Shown here one piece after another: positions 15,767 to 24,526 of a DNA stretch of 31,880 nucleotides (the first letter of the stretch is position 1; every line of letters starts with the position of its first letter). Source of the stretch: Promethearchaeota archaeon. GTDB lineage: Archaea; Asgardarchaeota; Lokiarchaeia; Sigynarchaeales; SOKP01. The DNA is taken from positions 1-31,880 of the forward strand of contig WJIN01000054.1 of the NCBI GenBank assembly GCA_014730295.1. Direction: 5' to 3'. The position numbers and the translations under genes are program-made. The notes beneath the pieces are model-generated. The model ran no database searches and was not told the origin of the DNA. It saw only the letters and a program-made list of their open reading frames with translations.

Positions 15767-15824
15767 TAGATTTATAATAGAAAATAAGTAAAATTAAATT
15801 TATCACATTATTTCTCTATACAGA

Positions 15825-16673
15825 ATGTCAGAAGATTGGCATACTCATAATAAGCTTTGTCGTCACGCTGAAGGAAATATTGAAGATTATATAAGAGAGG
15901 CAATTACTAAAGGGTTAGATACTATAGGTATAAGTGATCACTTCCCTTATGAATTTTATCGTAACTTTGAAAGGATACCTTATCAAGAATACAGCATGAC
16001 ACTCGGAGAAATCTATAATTATATAAACACTATTGAAAAATTAAGAGAAAAATATAAAGGAAAGATTATAGTTCGAATTGCTTTTGAGATCGATTATATT
16101 CTAAACCAAGTAGATATACTGAATTCTAACTTAAAAGAGATTCAAAACAGATTAGATTATATCCTAGGCTCTCTTCATGTCCTTTATTCTGATCTCGGGC
16201 CTTGGTGTTTCGATGATAGTCGATTCCTAAAGGAATTTGACCGATATGAAAGCATTGATAATATATATTTGGAATATTATAATCTTCAGCTAAAAATGAT
16301 TGAGGATAAAAATTTTGACTATGACATTGTAAGCCATCTCGATTTACCTAAAAAATTTGGTAAGATCCCAGAGAATAAAGAAAAAATTCAAAATAAAGTA
16401 TGGCAGGTTCTTGAAAGTATTAAAAGGAGAAATCTTGTTGTAGAAATTAATACTGGTGGATTTCGAAAAGAAATTGGTCAACAATATCCTAGTATAGAAA
16501 TCATAGAAAAAATGCATGAATTAGATATTCCAATCCTTTTAGGTTCGGATGCCCATAACCCGAAAGAGGTGGGATATCGATTTAATTCTATGATTAAAAT
16601 ATTAAAGGAAATAGGGTATAGCCAATTAGCTCATTTTGAAAATAGAGAACGCACTTTTATGGATATTAATTAA
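15825..16673 (+). CDS. PHP-domain histidinol-phosphatase-like protein
   Basis: A 282-residue PHP-family phosphoesterase of the HisK/HisJ type. It carries the trinuclear metal motif set: DWHTHNKLCRHAEG (His6, His8, His14), IGISDHFP (Asp38, His39), RIAFEIDYI, ILGSLHVL, DIVSHLDLPKKFG and near the end LLGSDAHNPKEVG. Family members remove phosphate from L-histidinol phosphate, the eighth step of histidine synthesis. The length is close to the usual 270. No other his gene is in the window, so a different sugar or amino-alcohol phosphate remains possible. The ATG at 15825 is chosen. The DUF5714 gene follows after 18 bases and is probably co-transcribed. It is the second PHP-type protein of the window and is not similar to the DUF3604 protein beyond the fold. 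Confidence 0.87.
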   Translation: MSEDWHTHNKLCRHAEGNIEDYIREAITKGLDTIGISDHFPYEFYRNFERIPYQEYSMTLGEIYNYINTIEKLREKYKGKIIVRIAFEIDYILNQVDILNSNLKEIQNRLDYILGSLHVLYSDLGPWCFDDSRFLKEFDRYESIDNIYLEYYNLQLKMIEDKNFDYDIVSHLDLPKKFGKIPENKEKIQNKVWQVLESIKRRNLVVEINTGGFRKEIGQQYPSIEIIEKMHELDIPILLGSDAHNPKEVGYRFNSMIKILKEIGYSQLAHFENRERTFMDIN

Positions 16674-16691
16674 TCTTGGAAGAAAAAAGAT

Positions 16692-17408
16692 ATGGAAAAA
16701 GAAAAAAAAGATAAGTGTGAGATTTGCGGAACTCAATTAGAATATGCATCAATTCAGGCGGATTATAGGGAATTAGAATGTTATTTTTGTAAAAATCAAT
16801 TTCATACTAATACCTTCTGTCCAAATGGACATTATATCTGCGATCAATGCCACTCCAAAACACCGATTAAAATTATTAAAGATTTTTGTGAGAGAACTGA
16901 TATCAAGGATCCCTTTATAATTGCTGAAAAAATAATGTCCCATCCAAAATTTAAGATGTACGGACCTGAACATCATGCGCTAACCCCAGCGGTAATTCTT
17001 ACAGCACTTAAAAATAATGATATTTTAAAACCTAATCAAGAAAAAATTACGCTTCTCGATATAAATGAAGGAATAAACCGAGGAGCCAAGATTCCTGGAG
17101 GATATTGCGGATTTTACGGAGCTTGTGGGGCGGGAATAGGATCGGGTATTGCTATAAGTGTATATACGGGCTCGAATCCGTCTAAGGATATCCCGAGAAG
17201 TTTAGCAAACGAGATGACTTCACGATCCTTAAATAAAATTTCTGATGATTTAGAGCATTGCTGCAAACGCTCAGTAAGAATTTCTATATGTGAAGTTTTA
17301 AACTTTCTTAGAGAAAAATTCGATATTAATCTAGAATATGAGCCAAAAGGCTGCACTTTCTCCTCTTTGAATAAAAAATGCGAACATATCAAATGCCCGA
17401 TAAATTAG
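16692..17408 (+). CDS. DUF5714-type cysteine-rich protein
   Basis: A 238-residue Cys-rich cytosolic protein that resembles DUF5714. The N-terminal 60 residues form a zinc-ribbon-like region with CEICG, CYFC, CPNGHYICDQCH. The conserved core includes GPEHHALTPAVILTAL, a Gly/Cys-rich GGYCGFYGACGAGIGSGI, and EHCCKRSVRISICEVLNF. A Cys cluster ends the chain (KKCEHIKCP). The pattern suggests metal or Fe-S binding. Proteins of this kind occur in methanogens and other anaerobes with no proven function; some are labelled methyltransferase-like without evidence. The start ATG at 16692 is 18 bases after the histidinol-phosphatase-like gene, so they likely share a transcript. The many Cys residues fit an anaerobic host. 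Confidence 0.72.
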   Translation: MEKEKKDKCEICGTQLEYASIQADYRELECYFCKNQFHTNTFCPNGHYICDQCHSKTPIKIIKDFCERTDIKDPFIIAEKIMSHPKFKMYGPEHHALTPAVILTALKNNDILKPNQEKITLLDINEGINRGAKIPGGYCGFYGACGAGIGSGIAISVYTGSNPSKDIPRSLANEMTSRSLNKISDDLEHCCKRSVRISICEVLNFLREKFDINLEYEPKGCTFSSLNKKCEHIKCPIN

Positions 17409-17433
17409 AATAAAGATTGACAATAATAAAATG

Positions 17434-18249
17434 TTATATCTTTTTGCTTCTTAACCAAGTTTCCATTACAGCAGATTGGAATAGTTTTATGTGATTTGGA
17501 TCCCGCGTATGAAAAGTTAAATAATTTTGATCATCGGTGCCAATTACGGCAAAAAATAATTCCTCTCCATCTCTTAAAACAACATATCTATCTTGTCCCT
17601 CATAAAGTCGGATTGAGATATTATCCAGACTTTCTAATTCCTCTAATAATTCCGAATGTTGTTCAATTCCAGGATTTATAAGACATGAAATTTTCATTAT
17701 TACCGAAGAGCGAATTTCATAGAGATAAAGATCCTGCAGATCTATAATGGACGGAACGGCAATCATTACATTATGAAGCGCTTTACCTGTGACCTCTCTC
17801 ATTTTTTCTATGATCTTTTCCTTTGAGATCTCAGCATTTGTATAATCAATTATTCCCGCATCACTTGCGGTAGTCGAGTCTTTTATTTTCTCTATCTCTG
17901 CTTCTAATCTTTCAAAATCTTCATCAGACTTTTCTAATTCTTCATTTAGTAATTTAACCTTCTCTTCAAGTTCCTCAATAATTTTATCCTTTTCCTCAAC
18001 AACTTCTTGATCGACTGTGGATTTTTTGATCTCATCGATTTGTTGCTCCTTTACCTTAATGGATTTCTCAAGAGTCGCGACTTTCTCATTTTTTAGTTCT
18101 AAAGAACTCTCAAGAGTTTTGAGTTGTTCGTTTTTGAGATCTAAAGAATCCTTTAAAGTAGAAATTTGTTCATCCTTTAGATTAATGGAATCTTTTAATG
18201 TATTTACCAATTTTTCCTTTGTTTTCAACTGACTCTTTAATTCTTCCAT
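17434..18249 (-). CDS. Coiled-coil protein with possible TrmB/PLD-like C-terminal domain
   Basis: A 271-residue protein. Residues ~1-130 form a long coiled coil that begins with four 14-residue repeats of the pattern xTLKDSLDLKNEQL. Examples are NTLKDSINLKDEQI, STLKDSLDLKNEQL and KTLESSLELKNEKV. A Glu/Lys-rich helix then runs to about residue 125. The C-terminal ~130 residues are globular. They begin with EKIIEKMREVTGKALHNVMIAVPSI and end with LTFHTRDPNHIKLF. This recalls the phospholipase-D-like sensor domain of TrmB regulators, but the DNA-binding winged helix is absent. Catalytic HKD motifs are also absent. It may sense a ligand and signal through the coil; this is inferred. It diverges from the Roadblock gene across 242 bases. 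Confidence 0.7.
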   Translation of the reverse strand: MEELKSQLKTKEKLVNTLKDSINLKDEQISTLKDSLDLKNEQLKTLESSLELKNEKVATLEKSIKVKEQQIDEIKKSTVDQEVVEEKDKIIEELEEKVKLLNEELEKSDEDFERLEAEIEKIKDSTTASDAGIIDYTNAEISKEKIIEKMREVTGKALHNVMIAVPSIIDLQDLYLYEIRSSVIMKISCLINPGIEQHSELLEELESLDNISIRLYEGQDRYVVLRDGEELFFAVIGTDDQNYLTFHTRDPNHIKLFQSAVMETWLRSKKI

Positions 18250-18491
18250 AGTCTGAATTGAATTTTCTGATTAATATGATTAATAAATTATTCTTTTTAA
18301 TTATATATAAAAATTGTGAGTTTCTAACAGATTTGCAAACTCGTTCTATGGAATGAATCCTCCAAATTTTTAAGCATTGTTTATGTGTTGAAAAAACATT
18401 TTAATACAAGAAGAGATCTGTTGTTAAAGAATATATAATGCAATTTATGGTTCTGAATAAAAATAAAAACAAGTTTTTTTATTAGTATACC

Positions 18492-19235
18492 ATGAAAAAT
18501 GGGAATCATTTAAATCCGAAATTAGAAGAAAATATTAGGGATTTAATTAAGAAACAACTGGAAAGTAGTGATGCACTAATTGGAATTACATGTGGCACTC
18601 ACGGAGGAACTTTTATTGCCAGTGAATTTCAAAAAGAAATTGCTATGAAACAACAAGAAATCACAGCAGCAAATAGTAGCATTTTATTTCTCTCTTCCAA
18701 ATTACTTAAAAATTCCTTAAATCAAGATATCTCCTACGATTTAATTGCGGGAAAACAGAGAATCGTTTTATCGGTTTTAACAGAACATATTACCTTAATA
18801 GCTCACTTAAACAGAGAATTAGCGGAATTAGAAGGGGTAAATATATATATTTCTAAATTAAAGGAATTTGCATTACAAATTTCGGCAATTGTGGAAACCT
18901 CTGATATTATTAAAGAAGAGATCTTTGTAAAAGTAAAGAGGGCAATTCCAAATGCGCTTGTAATCGCAATTATTACCAAAGAAGGTATTCCGATCAAGGT
19001 TCAAGCGACTATGGCTGAGCCTATGCTCTCTGCGATGATCTCTGCTCTCTATAAATTATCGGGTATTTTATTAGAACAAAGCGGTTTAGAATATTCTGTC
19101 ATAGGGGGGAATGCAGGATCTATTATTATAGCCGAACTGGATGAAACCCGGATACTCTGCGTTGCGGTACCTGAAGCTAAGGATACAAAACTTGGAGGAT
19201 ATATAGCAAAAATTAAATCAATTATCGAATCTTAA
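18492..19235 (+). CDS. Double Roadblock/LC7 domain protein
   Basis: A 247-residue protein with two Roadblock/LC7-like domains, about residues 12-136 and 142-246. Each has the alternating helix-strand pattern of the fold. Visible stretches are GITCGTHGGTFIAS and RIVLSVLTEHITLIAHLN in the first, and LVIAIITKEGIPIKVQ and GSIIIAELDETRILCVAVP in the second. Roadblock proteins regulate small GTPases (MglB with MglA, or Ragulator and dynein LC7 in eukaryotes) and are numerous in Asgard archaea. A fused pair can mimic the homodimer normally needed for GTPase binding. No GTPase gene is adjacent. The truncated one at the left edge is a candidate partner, by inference only. The start ATG is at 18492. 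Its TAA stop abuts the TAA of the convergent ATP-grasp gene with no spacer. Confidence 0.8.
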   Translation: MKNGNHLNPKLEENIRDLIKKQLESSDALIGITCGTHGGTFIASEFQKEIAMKQQEITAANSSILFLSSKLLKNSLNQDISYDLIAGKQRIVLSVLTEHITLIAHLNRELAELEGVNIYISKLKEFALQISAIVETSDIIKEEIFVKVKRAIPNALVIAIITKEGIPIKVQATMAEPMLSAMISALYKLSGILLEQSGLEYSVIGGNAGSIIIAELDETRILCVAVPEAKDTKLGGYIAKIKSIIES

Positions 19236-20471
19236 TTATCCAACGAGTTGAAGGATATCGTCGGCAATTTTGAGAGTTTTAAAGAAGGAATCAGCAAAAT
19301 TCTTATCCTTATATAGAATAGTACAGATTGGGTGATATTTTTGAATGGGCTCAACTGGCGGGCTTTTATCATGTACATATTTCATTTTGTTAATAATCTT
19401 AATTTTTGAAATTGGAATAGTATTTGGAGCGAAGACTATTAGTTTTGTAGCAAACATTTTCATTTCTTTGTATTTTAATATATTTTTTACCTTTTCCCAG
19501 TTTGAAAAACATTCTATATGTAAATCCAACAAATTTATTCCCAACGACTCCTCAGAGGCTCTAATGGAACCGGGAATCCTGGGATTAATTTCCATAAGGT
19601 AAGGAATATGATTTTTTAATACAAAATCAAAACCATTAATACCCTTCAATTTCAAGGTGTCTGTCAAACTATATGATATTTCAAGAATTTTTTTCCTATC
19701 CGCTTGAGTTAAATACGCAGGGACAACATTCCCGCAATACATAAATTCTTTTGGAGGATTAACAAGATTCAAACCAATGATTTGACGATTAATGGAAATA
19801 ACTTCTTTTTCATTACCATTAGAAATGATGGTACAACTTACCGGAATTCCTTCAATAAACTCTTGTAATAACCATTCATTCAAAATATCCGATTCTCTAA
19901 TCTGTTGGATTTTCATCCTTAAAGCGCTTATATCATCTATTCTATACACATTAGTACCACCAGAGCTTGATTTCTTCTTTAAGATTAGAGGAAATTGGAG
20001 ATGGTCATATACCTCAGTCTTTTTAAGAGGGATCGTATGAGGTACCGAAAACCCATGTGATTTTAGATATGAATATATTTGCTCAATATCTCTTGCTCTC
20101 TTAATGGTTTCTAAATTATTATTGAGGCTGATGATGCCAGAATCTTTTTTGAGAATGTACTCTAAAATCATTGTTCTCTCATCAAAAGCATCATCCAGTC
20201 CACTCCCAATCAATAAATAATCAATATTGGAGTATCTTTCCATTAGTTCAATGCAAAATTTTGCTAAATAATGTTTATAATTATCATTGAGGGTCTCATA
20301 TGTATCATTTAATTCATCAGTAACTATTATAGAATCCTTAACAAAGGGATATAAGTCAAGATCGCCGAAAAAGTCTACGGCATAGACTTCTAACCCTGCT
20401 TTATGAAGTGAATATGCTAAAGGACGCACATTAAATCCAACAACAATTACCGATCTCTTCGTTTTTGACAT
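19236..20471 (-). CDS. ATP-grasp superfamily enzyme (COG2232-like)
   Basis: A 411-residue ATP-grasp enzyme. The N-terminal ~110 residues form a Rossmann-like pre-ATP-grasp domain (VIVVGFNVRPLAYSLHKAGL, then YAVDFFGDLDLYP). From about residue 115 comes the ATP-grasp fold. PLILKKKSSSGGTNVYRI is the Lys and glycine-rich ATP loop, EWLLQEFIEGIPVSCTII is the hinge, and GINGFDFVLKNHIPYLMEIN followed by PRIPGSI carries the metal-binding Glu and Asn. Such enzymes join a carboxylate to an amine or thiol through an acyl-phosphate. This sequence resembles the archaeal COG2232 'predicted carboligase' group, whose substrates are largely unknown. No biosynthetic operon surrounds it. The ATG at 20471 is chosen. 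Confidence 0.82.
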   Translation of the reverse strand: MSKTKRSVIVVGFNVRPLAYSLHKAGLEVYAVDFFGDLDLYPFVKDSIIVTDELNDTYETLNDNYKHYLAKFCIELMERYSNIDYLLIGSGLDDAFDERTMILEYILKKDSGIISLNNNLETIKRARDIEQIYSYLKSHGFSVPHTIPLKKTEVYDHLQFPLILKKKSSSGGTNVYRIDDISALRMKIQQIRESDILNEWLLQEFIEGIPVSCTIISNGNEKEVISINRQIIGLNLVNPPKEFMYCGNVVPAYLTQADRKKILEISYSLTDTLKLKGINGFDFVLKNHIPYLMEINPRIPGSIRASEESLGINLLDLHIECFSNWEKVKNILKYKEMKMFATKLIVFAPNTIPISKIKIINKMKYVHDKSPPVEPIQKYHPICTILYKDKNFADSFFKTLKIADDILQLVG

Positions 20472-20612
20472 TTAAAAGAAATATGAAGTAATAAATGAAA
20501 AAATGAATTTGACTTAAAATAGTTTATATTCCCCATAGAAATCCAAAAACAAAATAGAGTAAGAATGCGTTATACTCAATAGTCAAAAAGGAAATTTAAG
20601 AAGAAATGCATC

Positions 20613-22817
20613 TTAAATCATTTTTTTAAGCTTTAGAATCAAATTTTCGGGGTGATACTTGTCAAATTGATAGAGTTCTGCGTTTCCGTATACTTTAAAG
20701 TTTTTCTTAATTTTATCTGCTGAATAAGGATGCACTCCAAGAGCTTGAGTTGCATAGCTCTTTTTGGGTTCAAGAACAACCATATGAACCTTCTGCTGTG
20801 CTAATCTTTTCGTTATTTCCTTTAATTCTTCGACAATTAGGGTATAGTCACTTTCCACTTGTGCAATTAGATTAGGATGTTTTACGGAAATATTAGCCCC
20901 ACAGTCAGAGCATATAAAGATAACCGGGATTATATTTCTGTTCTTTAAACGTTCAACCTTAATAAGTTCTTGACATTTCTTTAATCCAGCAGCCATAGGT
21001 GTATAAGATTTACCTTCTAAATCTTTTAATTTTTGTATTGCATTCTGAAATGAAACTGTCGGTTTTTGGAGCACAACCGCATCCTTGCCGCGAAAAACTA
21101 TTAAAGAGATTTTATCTTTCTTTCTATATCCTTCCCGTTGAAGAGATAAAATTACATCGGTCATTTGCTTTATTACATAATACATCGATGCTGAACTATC
21201 AAGTACAAAAAAGAGGCATAGAGGGGCACGATATTCATAGATTTTGTCTTTTAAATCGTATTTATCAAATTTGATAGGAAAATCAATTTCAGTATCATTG
21301 TATACCGCATTTTTCAAATAGGTTCTAATAGTGGCATCTAGTGCGATGCTTTTTGGTTGCTGTCCAATCGGAGATCGATAAGATACATATCGTCCTTTTT
21401 GAGATGATGCGATTTTAATCCGACGTCCAATACCACGTCCACCATAATCAGATATTTTACGATCCTTACGTATATTATCGAGGATGGACGTCATTTTTTT
21501 TTCCATTTTATAAATTAATGGAATCATATCAAATCCGTTGTCAGTAAGATTAAAATCCTCTTCTTCTGGAATTTCCTTAACCTTCCAGCCTCCGGCGGGA
21601 TGTCGATTACGTTTTTTTTCATCCTCATATTTAGGAGGGGGTATTTTCTGCTCTTTTGTTTCTGGTACGTCTACTTTATCTGGATCAATGGATTGACGCT
21701 TGAATTCTTTTTGAGGTTCATCCGAATGTTTTAATGGACCCTCTGTTTCATCATTAGGCTGATAAATATCGGGATCCTCATAAGCTTCACGTATTTTTCC
21801 ATAAACTTCCATAATTTTGCTTTTTATCTCTTCGGGAGTCATTTCGTAATGCAAAGATTTTATTCTATGCTCAAAGACTAAATCCATCGCGATATTGAGA
21901 TCTTCTTCGATTAAATGATTTCTATTGTTAAAAGCAGCATGAGCACGCGCGCATCTTATAAAAGTAATATCTGCCCTCTGGGAGAATATATCCAACTCGT
22001 TTACTGTTTGCGCTACTAACTCATAGATTTTATTTGGAATCTTGACATCTTTAATTATTTTTCTCGCTTGAAGAAGCTTCTTACGTAATTGTTTCTGGTC
22101 GTCTTCGAATTTTTTGATGAATTCCTTTGGATTATCGTTAAATTCAATTACCCTTTTGGTTATTTCTGCACGTACGCTCGGATTCCGTGGTGCATTGATT
22201 TTTACTTCTAAACCTAATCTATCAGCGATTTGTGGTCTTAATTCTCCTTCCTCTGGATTCATACTTCCCACTAACACAAATCGTGAAGGATGCATAACAG
22301 AGATGCCCTCTCGCTCAATAATATTTACGCCAGACGCCGACGCATCTAATAGCGTATCTACAATATGATCTTGTAGAAGGTTAATTTCATCAATGTAGAG
22401 AATCCCTCTGTTCGCTTTTGCCACTAATCCCGGATGGAGTTCGGAAATTCCTTCTGTGAGCACTTTATCAATTGAAAGCGAGCCAGTAACCATATCCTCC
22501 GTAACTCCTAAAGGTAGATTGACTAAGCGCATATCACGCCTCAAGGTTTCAATTTCCCCTTCTTTTTTCTTTTTTTGGCATTCACTACATAACTCATCCA
22601 TATCAGAATTTGGATCGCATGAGAATGGACATCCTTTTACGACTTCAATTTGGGGCATTACTTCCACTAATGAACGAACAGCGGTAGACTTGCCGGTTCC
22701 TTGGTGACCAGTTAGCAACACCCCCCCCACTTGGGGGTCGATTACATTAAGAATTAACGCCATTTTCATCCTTTGTTGTCCCAAAATCGCTGTAAAGGGG
22801 AAGTTAAGTTTTTTCAT
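20613..22817 (-). CDS. Fused magnesium-chelatase-like ChlI-ChlD protein
   Basis: A 734-residue fusion of a ChlI-type AAA+ ATPase and a ChlD-type VWA domain. The ATPase has a Walker A GHQGTGKST (37-45), a four-Cys segment CPFSCDP...LCSEC (63-80), Walker B ILYIDEINLL, sensor-like GSMNPEEGELRPQIADR and an arginine-finger region. A Pro/Lys/Glu-rich acidic linker follows (around 350-440). The VWA domain contains the MIDAS motif FVLDSSASM, then SYTPMAAG and ICSDCGAN. Together with a large ChlH/CobN/BchH subunit this AAA+/VWA pair drives metal insertion into tetrapyrroles. No chelatase large subunit or tetrapyrrole gene lies in the window, so the role may be cobalt or nickel insertion, or remodelling of another complex. 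A single polypeptide for both parts resembles the fused bacterial and archaeal forms. The start is the ATG at 22817. Confidence 0.85.
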   Translation of the reverse strand: MKKLNFPFTAILGQQRMKMALILNVIDPQVGGVLLTGHQGTGKSTAVRSLVEVMPQIEVVKGCPFSCDPNSDMDELCSECQKKKKEGEIETLRRDMRLVNLPLGVTEDMVTGSLSIDKVLTEGISELHPGLVAKANRGILYIDEINLLQDHIVDTLLDASASGVNIIEREGISVMHPSRFVLVGSMNPEEGELRPQIADRLGLEVKINAPRNPSVRAEITKRVIEFNDNPKEFIKKFEDDQKQLRKKLLQARKIIKDVKIPNKIYELVAQTVNELDIFSQRADITFIRCARAHAAFNNRNHLIEEDLNIAMDLVFEHRIKSLHYEMTPEEIKSKIMEVYGKIREAYEDPDIYQPNDETEGPLKHSDEPQKEFKRQSIDPDKVDVPETKEQKIPPPKYEDEKKRNRHPAGGWKVKEIPEEEDFNLTDNGFDMIPLIYKMEKKMTSILDNIRKDRKISDYGGRGIGRRIKIASSQKGRYVSYRSPIGQQPKSIALDATIRTYLKNAVYNDTEIDFPIKFDKYDLKDKIYEYRAPLCLFFVLDSSASMYYVIKQMTDVILSLQREGYRKKDKISLIVFRGKDAVVLQKPTVSFQNAIQKLKDLEGKSYTPMAAGLKKCQELIKVERLKNRNIIPVIFICSDCGANISVKHPNLIAQVESDYTLIVEELKEITKRLAQQKVHMVVLEPKKSYATQALGVHPYSADKIKKNFKVYGNAELYQFDKYHPENLILKLKKMI

Positions 22818-22981
22818 CTTTAATTGCGTAGTTAACTGTTATATTTTTAAAAACTTAGATATTCAAACGAAAAAAGAAATAAAAAGTTTCTAAAATCAAA
22901 CAAATTGGTATTGATATCAAATAGAAAATAACTATCTTTAATAGAAAACCTATAGACAAATTCATAACTAACAACTTTTTA

Positions 22982-22989
22982 AGGAGTGA
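22982..22989 (+). promoter_or_regulatory. Shine-Dalgarno site of the 55-residue Cys-rich protein
   Basis: AGGAGTGA lies seven bases before the TTG at 22997 and supports that codon as a start. It is the reason to prefer this frame over the overlapping one with an ATG. Confidence 0.55.
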
Positions 22990-22996
22990 AGAAATA

Positions 22997-23164
22997 TTGG
23001 ATGAATTTGTCTTATGTCAAAATTGCGGAGAGAATGAGGAAGGAGATGAGGTGTTTACTTGCAGTAATTGTGGGAATATGGCCTGTGAAATATGCGCATG
23101 CGCCTGCGAATATTGCGGAGAATACTTTTGCGACTCTTGCTATGAAGTTCATGAATGTCGGTAA
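22997..23164 (+). CDS. 55-residue Cys-rich zinc-finger-like protein, TTG start
   Basis: From the TTG at 22997 the frame encodes 55 residues containing 12 Cys and one His. There are pairs CQNC and CSNC, then a dense core with CEIC, CAC and CEYC, then FCDSC and a final HEC. The spacing fits two or three zinc sites, like tiny zinc-ribbon or RING/B-box-like modules, with acidic loops (ENEEGDE). The longer overlapping frame that starts with ATG at 22986 has no Cys pattern and is a shadow. No catalytic domain is present, so it is likely a binding module for protein or nucleic acid. It diverges from the ChlI-ChlD gene and is followed by the radical SAM gene after 125 bases. The family is unrecognised. 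Confidence 0.65.
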   Translation: MDEFVLCQNCGENEEGDEVFTCSNCGNMACEICACACEYCGEYFCDSCYEVHECR

Positions 23165-23289
23165 GTTTTAGTTAGAAAATAATGCGCTGAGGAATTGAAT
23201 AAACTGAGAAGTTAGACTTATTAACCATAATTTTATTTCTTTTTTATATAATCAAGTTTCATTTTGTATATTTTCTCATACCAAATAAC

Positions 23290-24456
23290 ATGAATAGGTA
23301 TAAACTCCTCAATATCGCGAAGTCATATATAAAATCCGTCTTTTATTCTATCCTACCTGAAAGAACGGTGCCTTTATGGACACATTTATGGGTAACTCGT
23401 AGATGTAATTTGAGATGTAAATACTGTTATGTCTCTCATGAAAAATACCCCGAAATGAACACCTTAGAGCTTAAAAGAGTGATTAATCATATTAAAAATA
23501 AACTACACTGTACCTTTATTGCGTTAATGGGAGGAGAACCGACCATCAGGAAAGATTTGCCCGAGATCATCCAATATATGACGGATTTGAATATAACCTC
23601 CTTTTTGACGACGAATGGGACATTACTCAATGAACATAAGATTTTTCAACTTTGTGAATCTGATGTTGATTTTATAGAACTATCTCTCGATGGGATGGCC
23701 CCCTCTCCAATCAGTGAAAAAACTGGTCAAAATTTAATAAAAATCCTTGATATTCTAATCAAATATACTAAAACTTATGATGTAGGACTCTCTATTAACA
23801 TGGTGATTACGAAACAGAACTATAAGGAATTATATGAGTTGATCCGATTAGTTTCTGGAGAACCTATATCAATTACAACGGGATTATATATTCCAGACCT
23901 ACAAGATGACGAAAATATTCGTGATGATTCTTTTGCTTTTAATACCTCGGAAGATCTGACCAATCTTGATGGTTTTGTTAACCGAATTCTTAATCTCAAA
24001 AATAAAGGAGCGTTTCTCGCCATGGATGACTCATATTACAAAAAATGGGTTCCTTTTATGAGACAATTATTAAAACATCCTCAAAAACCAAAGCAACTCT
24101 GGAAATGTAAAGCGGGAAAAAATTTTCTTGAGATTGATTGCGATGGGAGAATCCGATATTGTTCTTACCTAAATCAAATAGTTGATGAAGATCTAACGAT
24201 TCTTGATTTGGATTTATCCTATTACCATCAATTACGCTCAAGATTTAAAAATATGTTGAGGAGATGTAATAATAGATGCCTTTCAAATTGTTTTTACCAG
24301 GTTAGTTTAATTAAGAAGCATCCATTTAAATTTGCCCACGAATTTGTATTTAAACATGCAATGCCTTTTGTTTATGAGTTGTTTGACCGAGAAAAGACAT
24401 CGGAGAAAAAGGCATTAAAAAATGAATGGCGAAAGAAGTTTAATAACGGATCCTAA
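23290..24456 (+). CDS. Radical SAM protein with SPASM-like C-terminus
   Basis: A 388-residue radical SAM enzyme. The [4Fe-4S] motif RRCNLRCKYCY gives Cys39, Cys43 and Cys46. The SAM-binding GGEPT follows at about residue 83, with the usual TTNGTLL strand and LSLDG. The C-terminal third holds CKAGKNFLEIDCDGRIRYCSYL and later RRCNNRCLSNCFYQ. These Cys clusters resemble SPASM/twitch auxiliary clusters of peptide- or protein-modifying enzymes such as those of sulfatase or RiPP maturation. The N-terminal ~30 residues and C-terminal ~60 residues are basic and hydrophobic; no clear membrane helix is seen. The start is the ATG at 23290. No precursor peptide is recognised. The adjacent 55-residue Cys-rich protein is a conceivable partner but shows no leader pattern. 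The substrate is unknown. Confidence 0.85.
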   Translation: MNRYKLLNIAKSYIKSVFYSILPERTVPLWTHLWVTRRCNLRCKYCYVSHEKYPEMNTLELKRVINHIKNKLHCTFIALMGGEPTIRKDLPEIIQYMTDLNITSFLTTNGTLLNEHKIFQLCESDVDFIELSLDGMAPSPISEKTGQNLIKILDILIKYTKTYDVGLSINMVITKQNYKELYELIRLVSGEPISITTGLYIPDLQDDENIRDDSFAFNTSEDLTNLDGFVNRILNLKNKGAFLAMDDSYYKKWVPFMRQLLKHPQKPKQLWKCKAGKNFLEIDCDGRIRYCSYLNQIVDEDLTILDLDLSYYHQLRSRFKNMLRRCNNRCLSNCFYQVSLIKKHPFKFAHEFVFKHAMPFVYELFDREKTSEKKALKNEWRKKFNNGS

Positions 24457-24526
24457 TAATTTAAGAAGAATTAGTTGGCAATTTAGAGATTTAAGGAATC
24501 ATAGTGTATCCAATTTATTTTAAGAT

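Noticed and set aside
19233..19238. Abutting stop codons (TAA on + next to TAA on -) of the Roadblock and ATP-grasp genes as a special element
   Set aside because: This is compact convergent packing. No hairpin or U-tract shows a shared terminator.
22986..23171. 61-residue ORF with an ATG-like start covering the Cys-rich gene
   Set aside because: It overlaps the Cys-rich frame, has no domain pattern, and its start lies within the ribosome site of the other frame.
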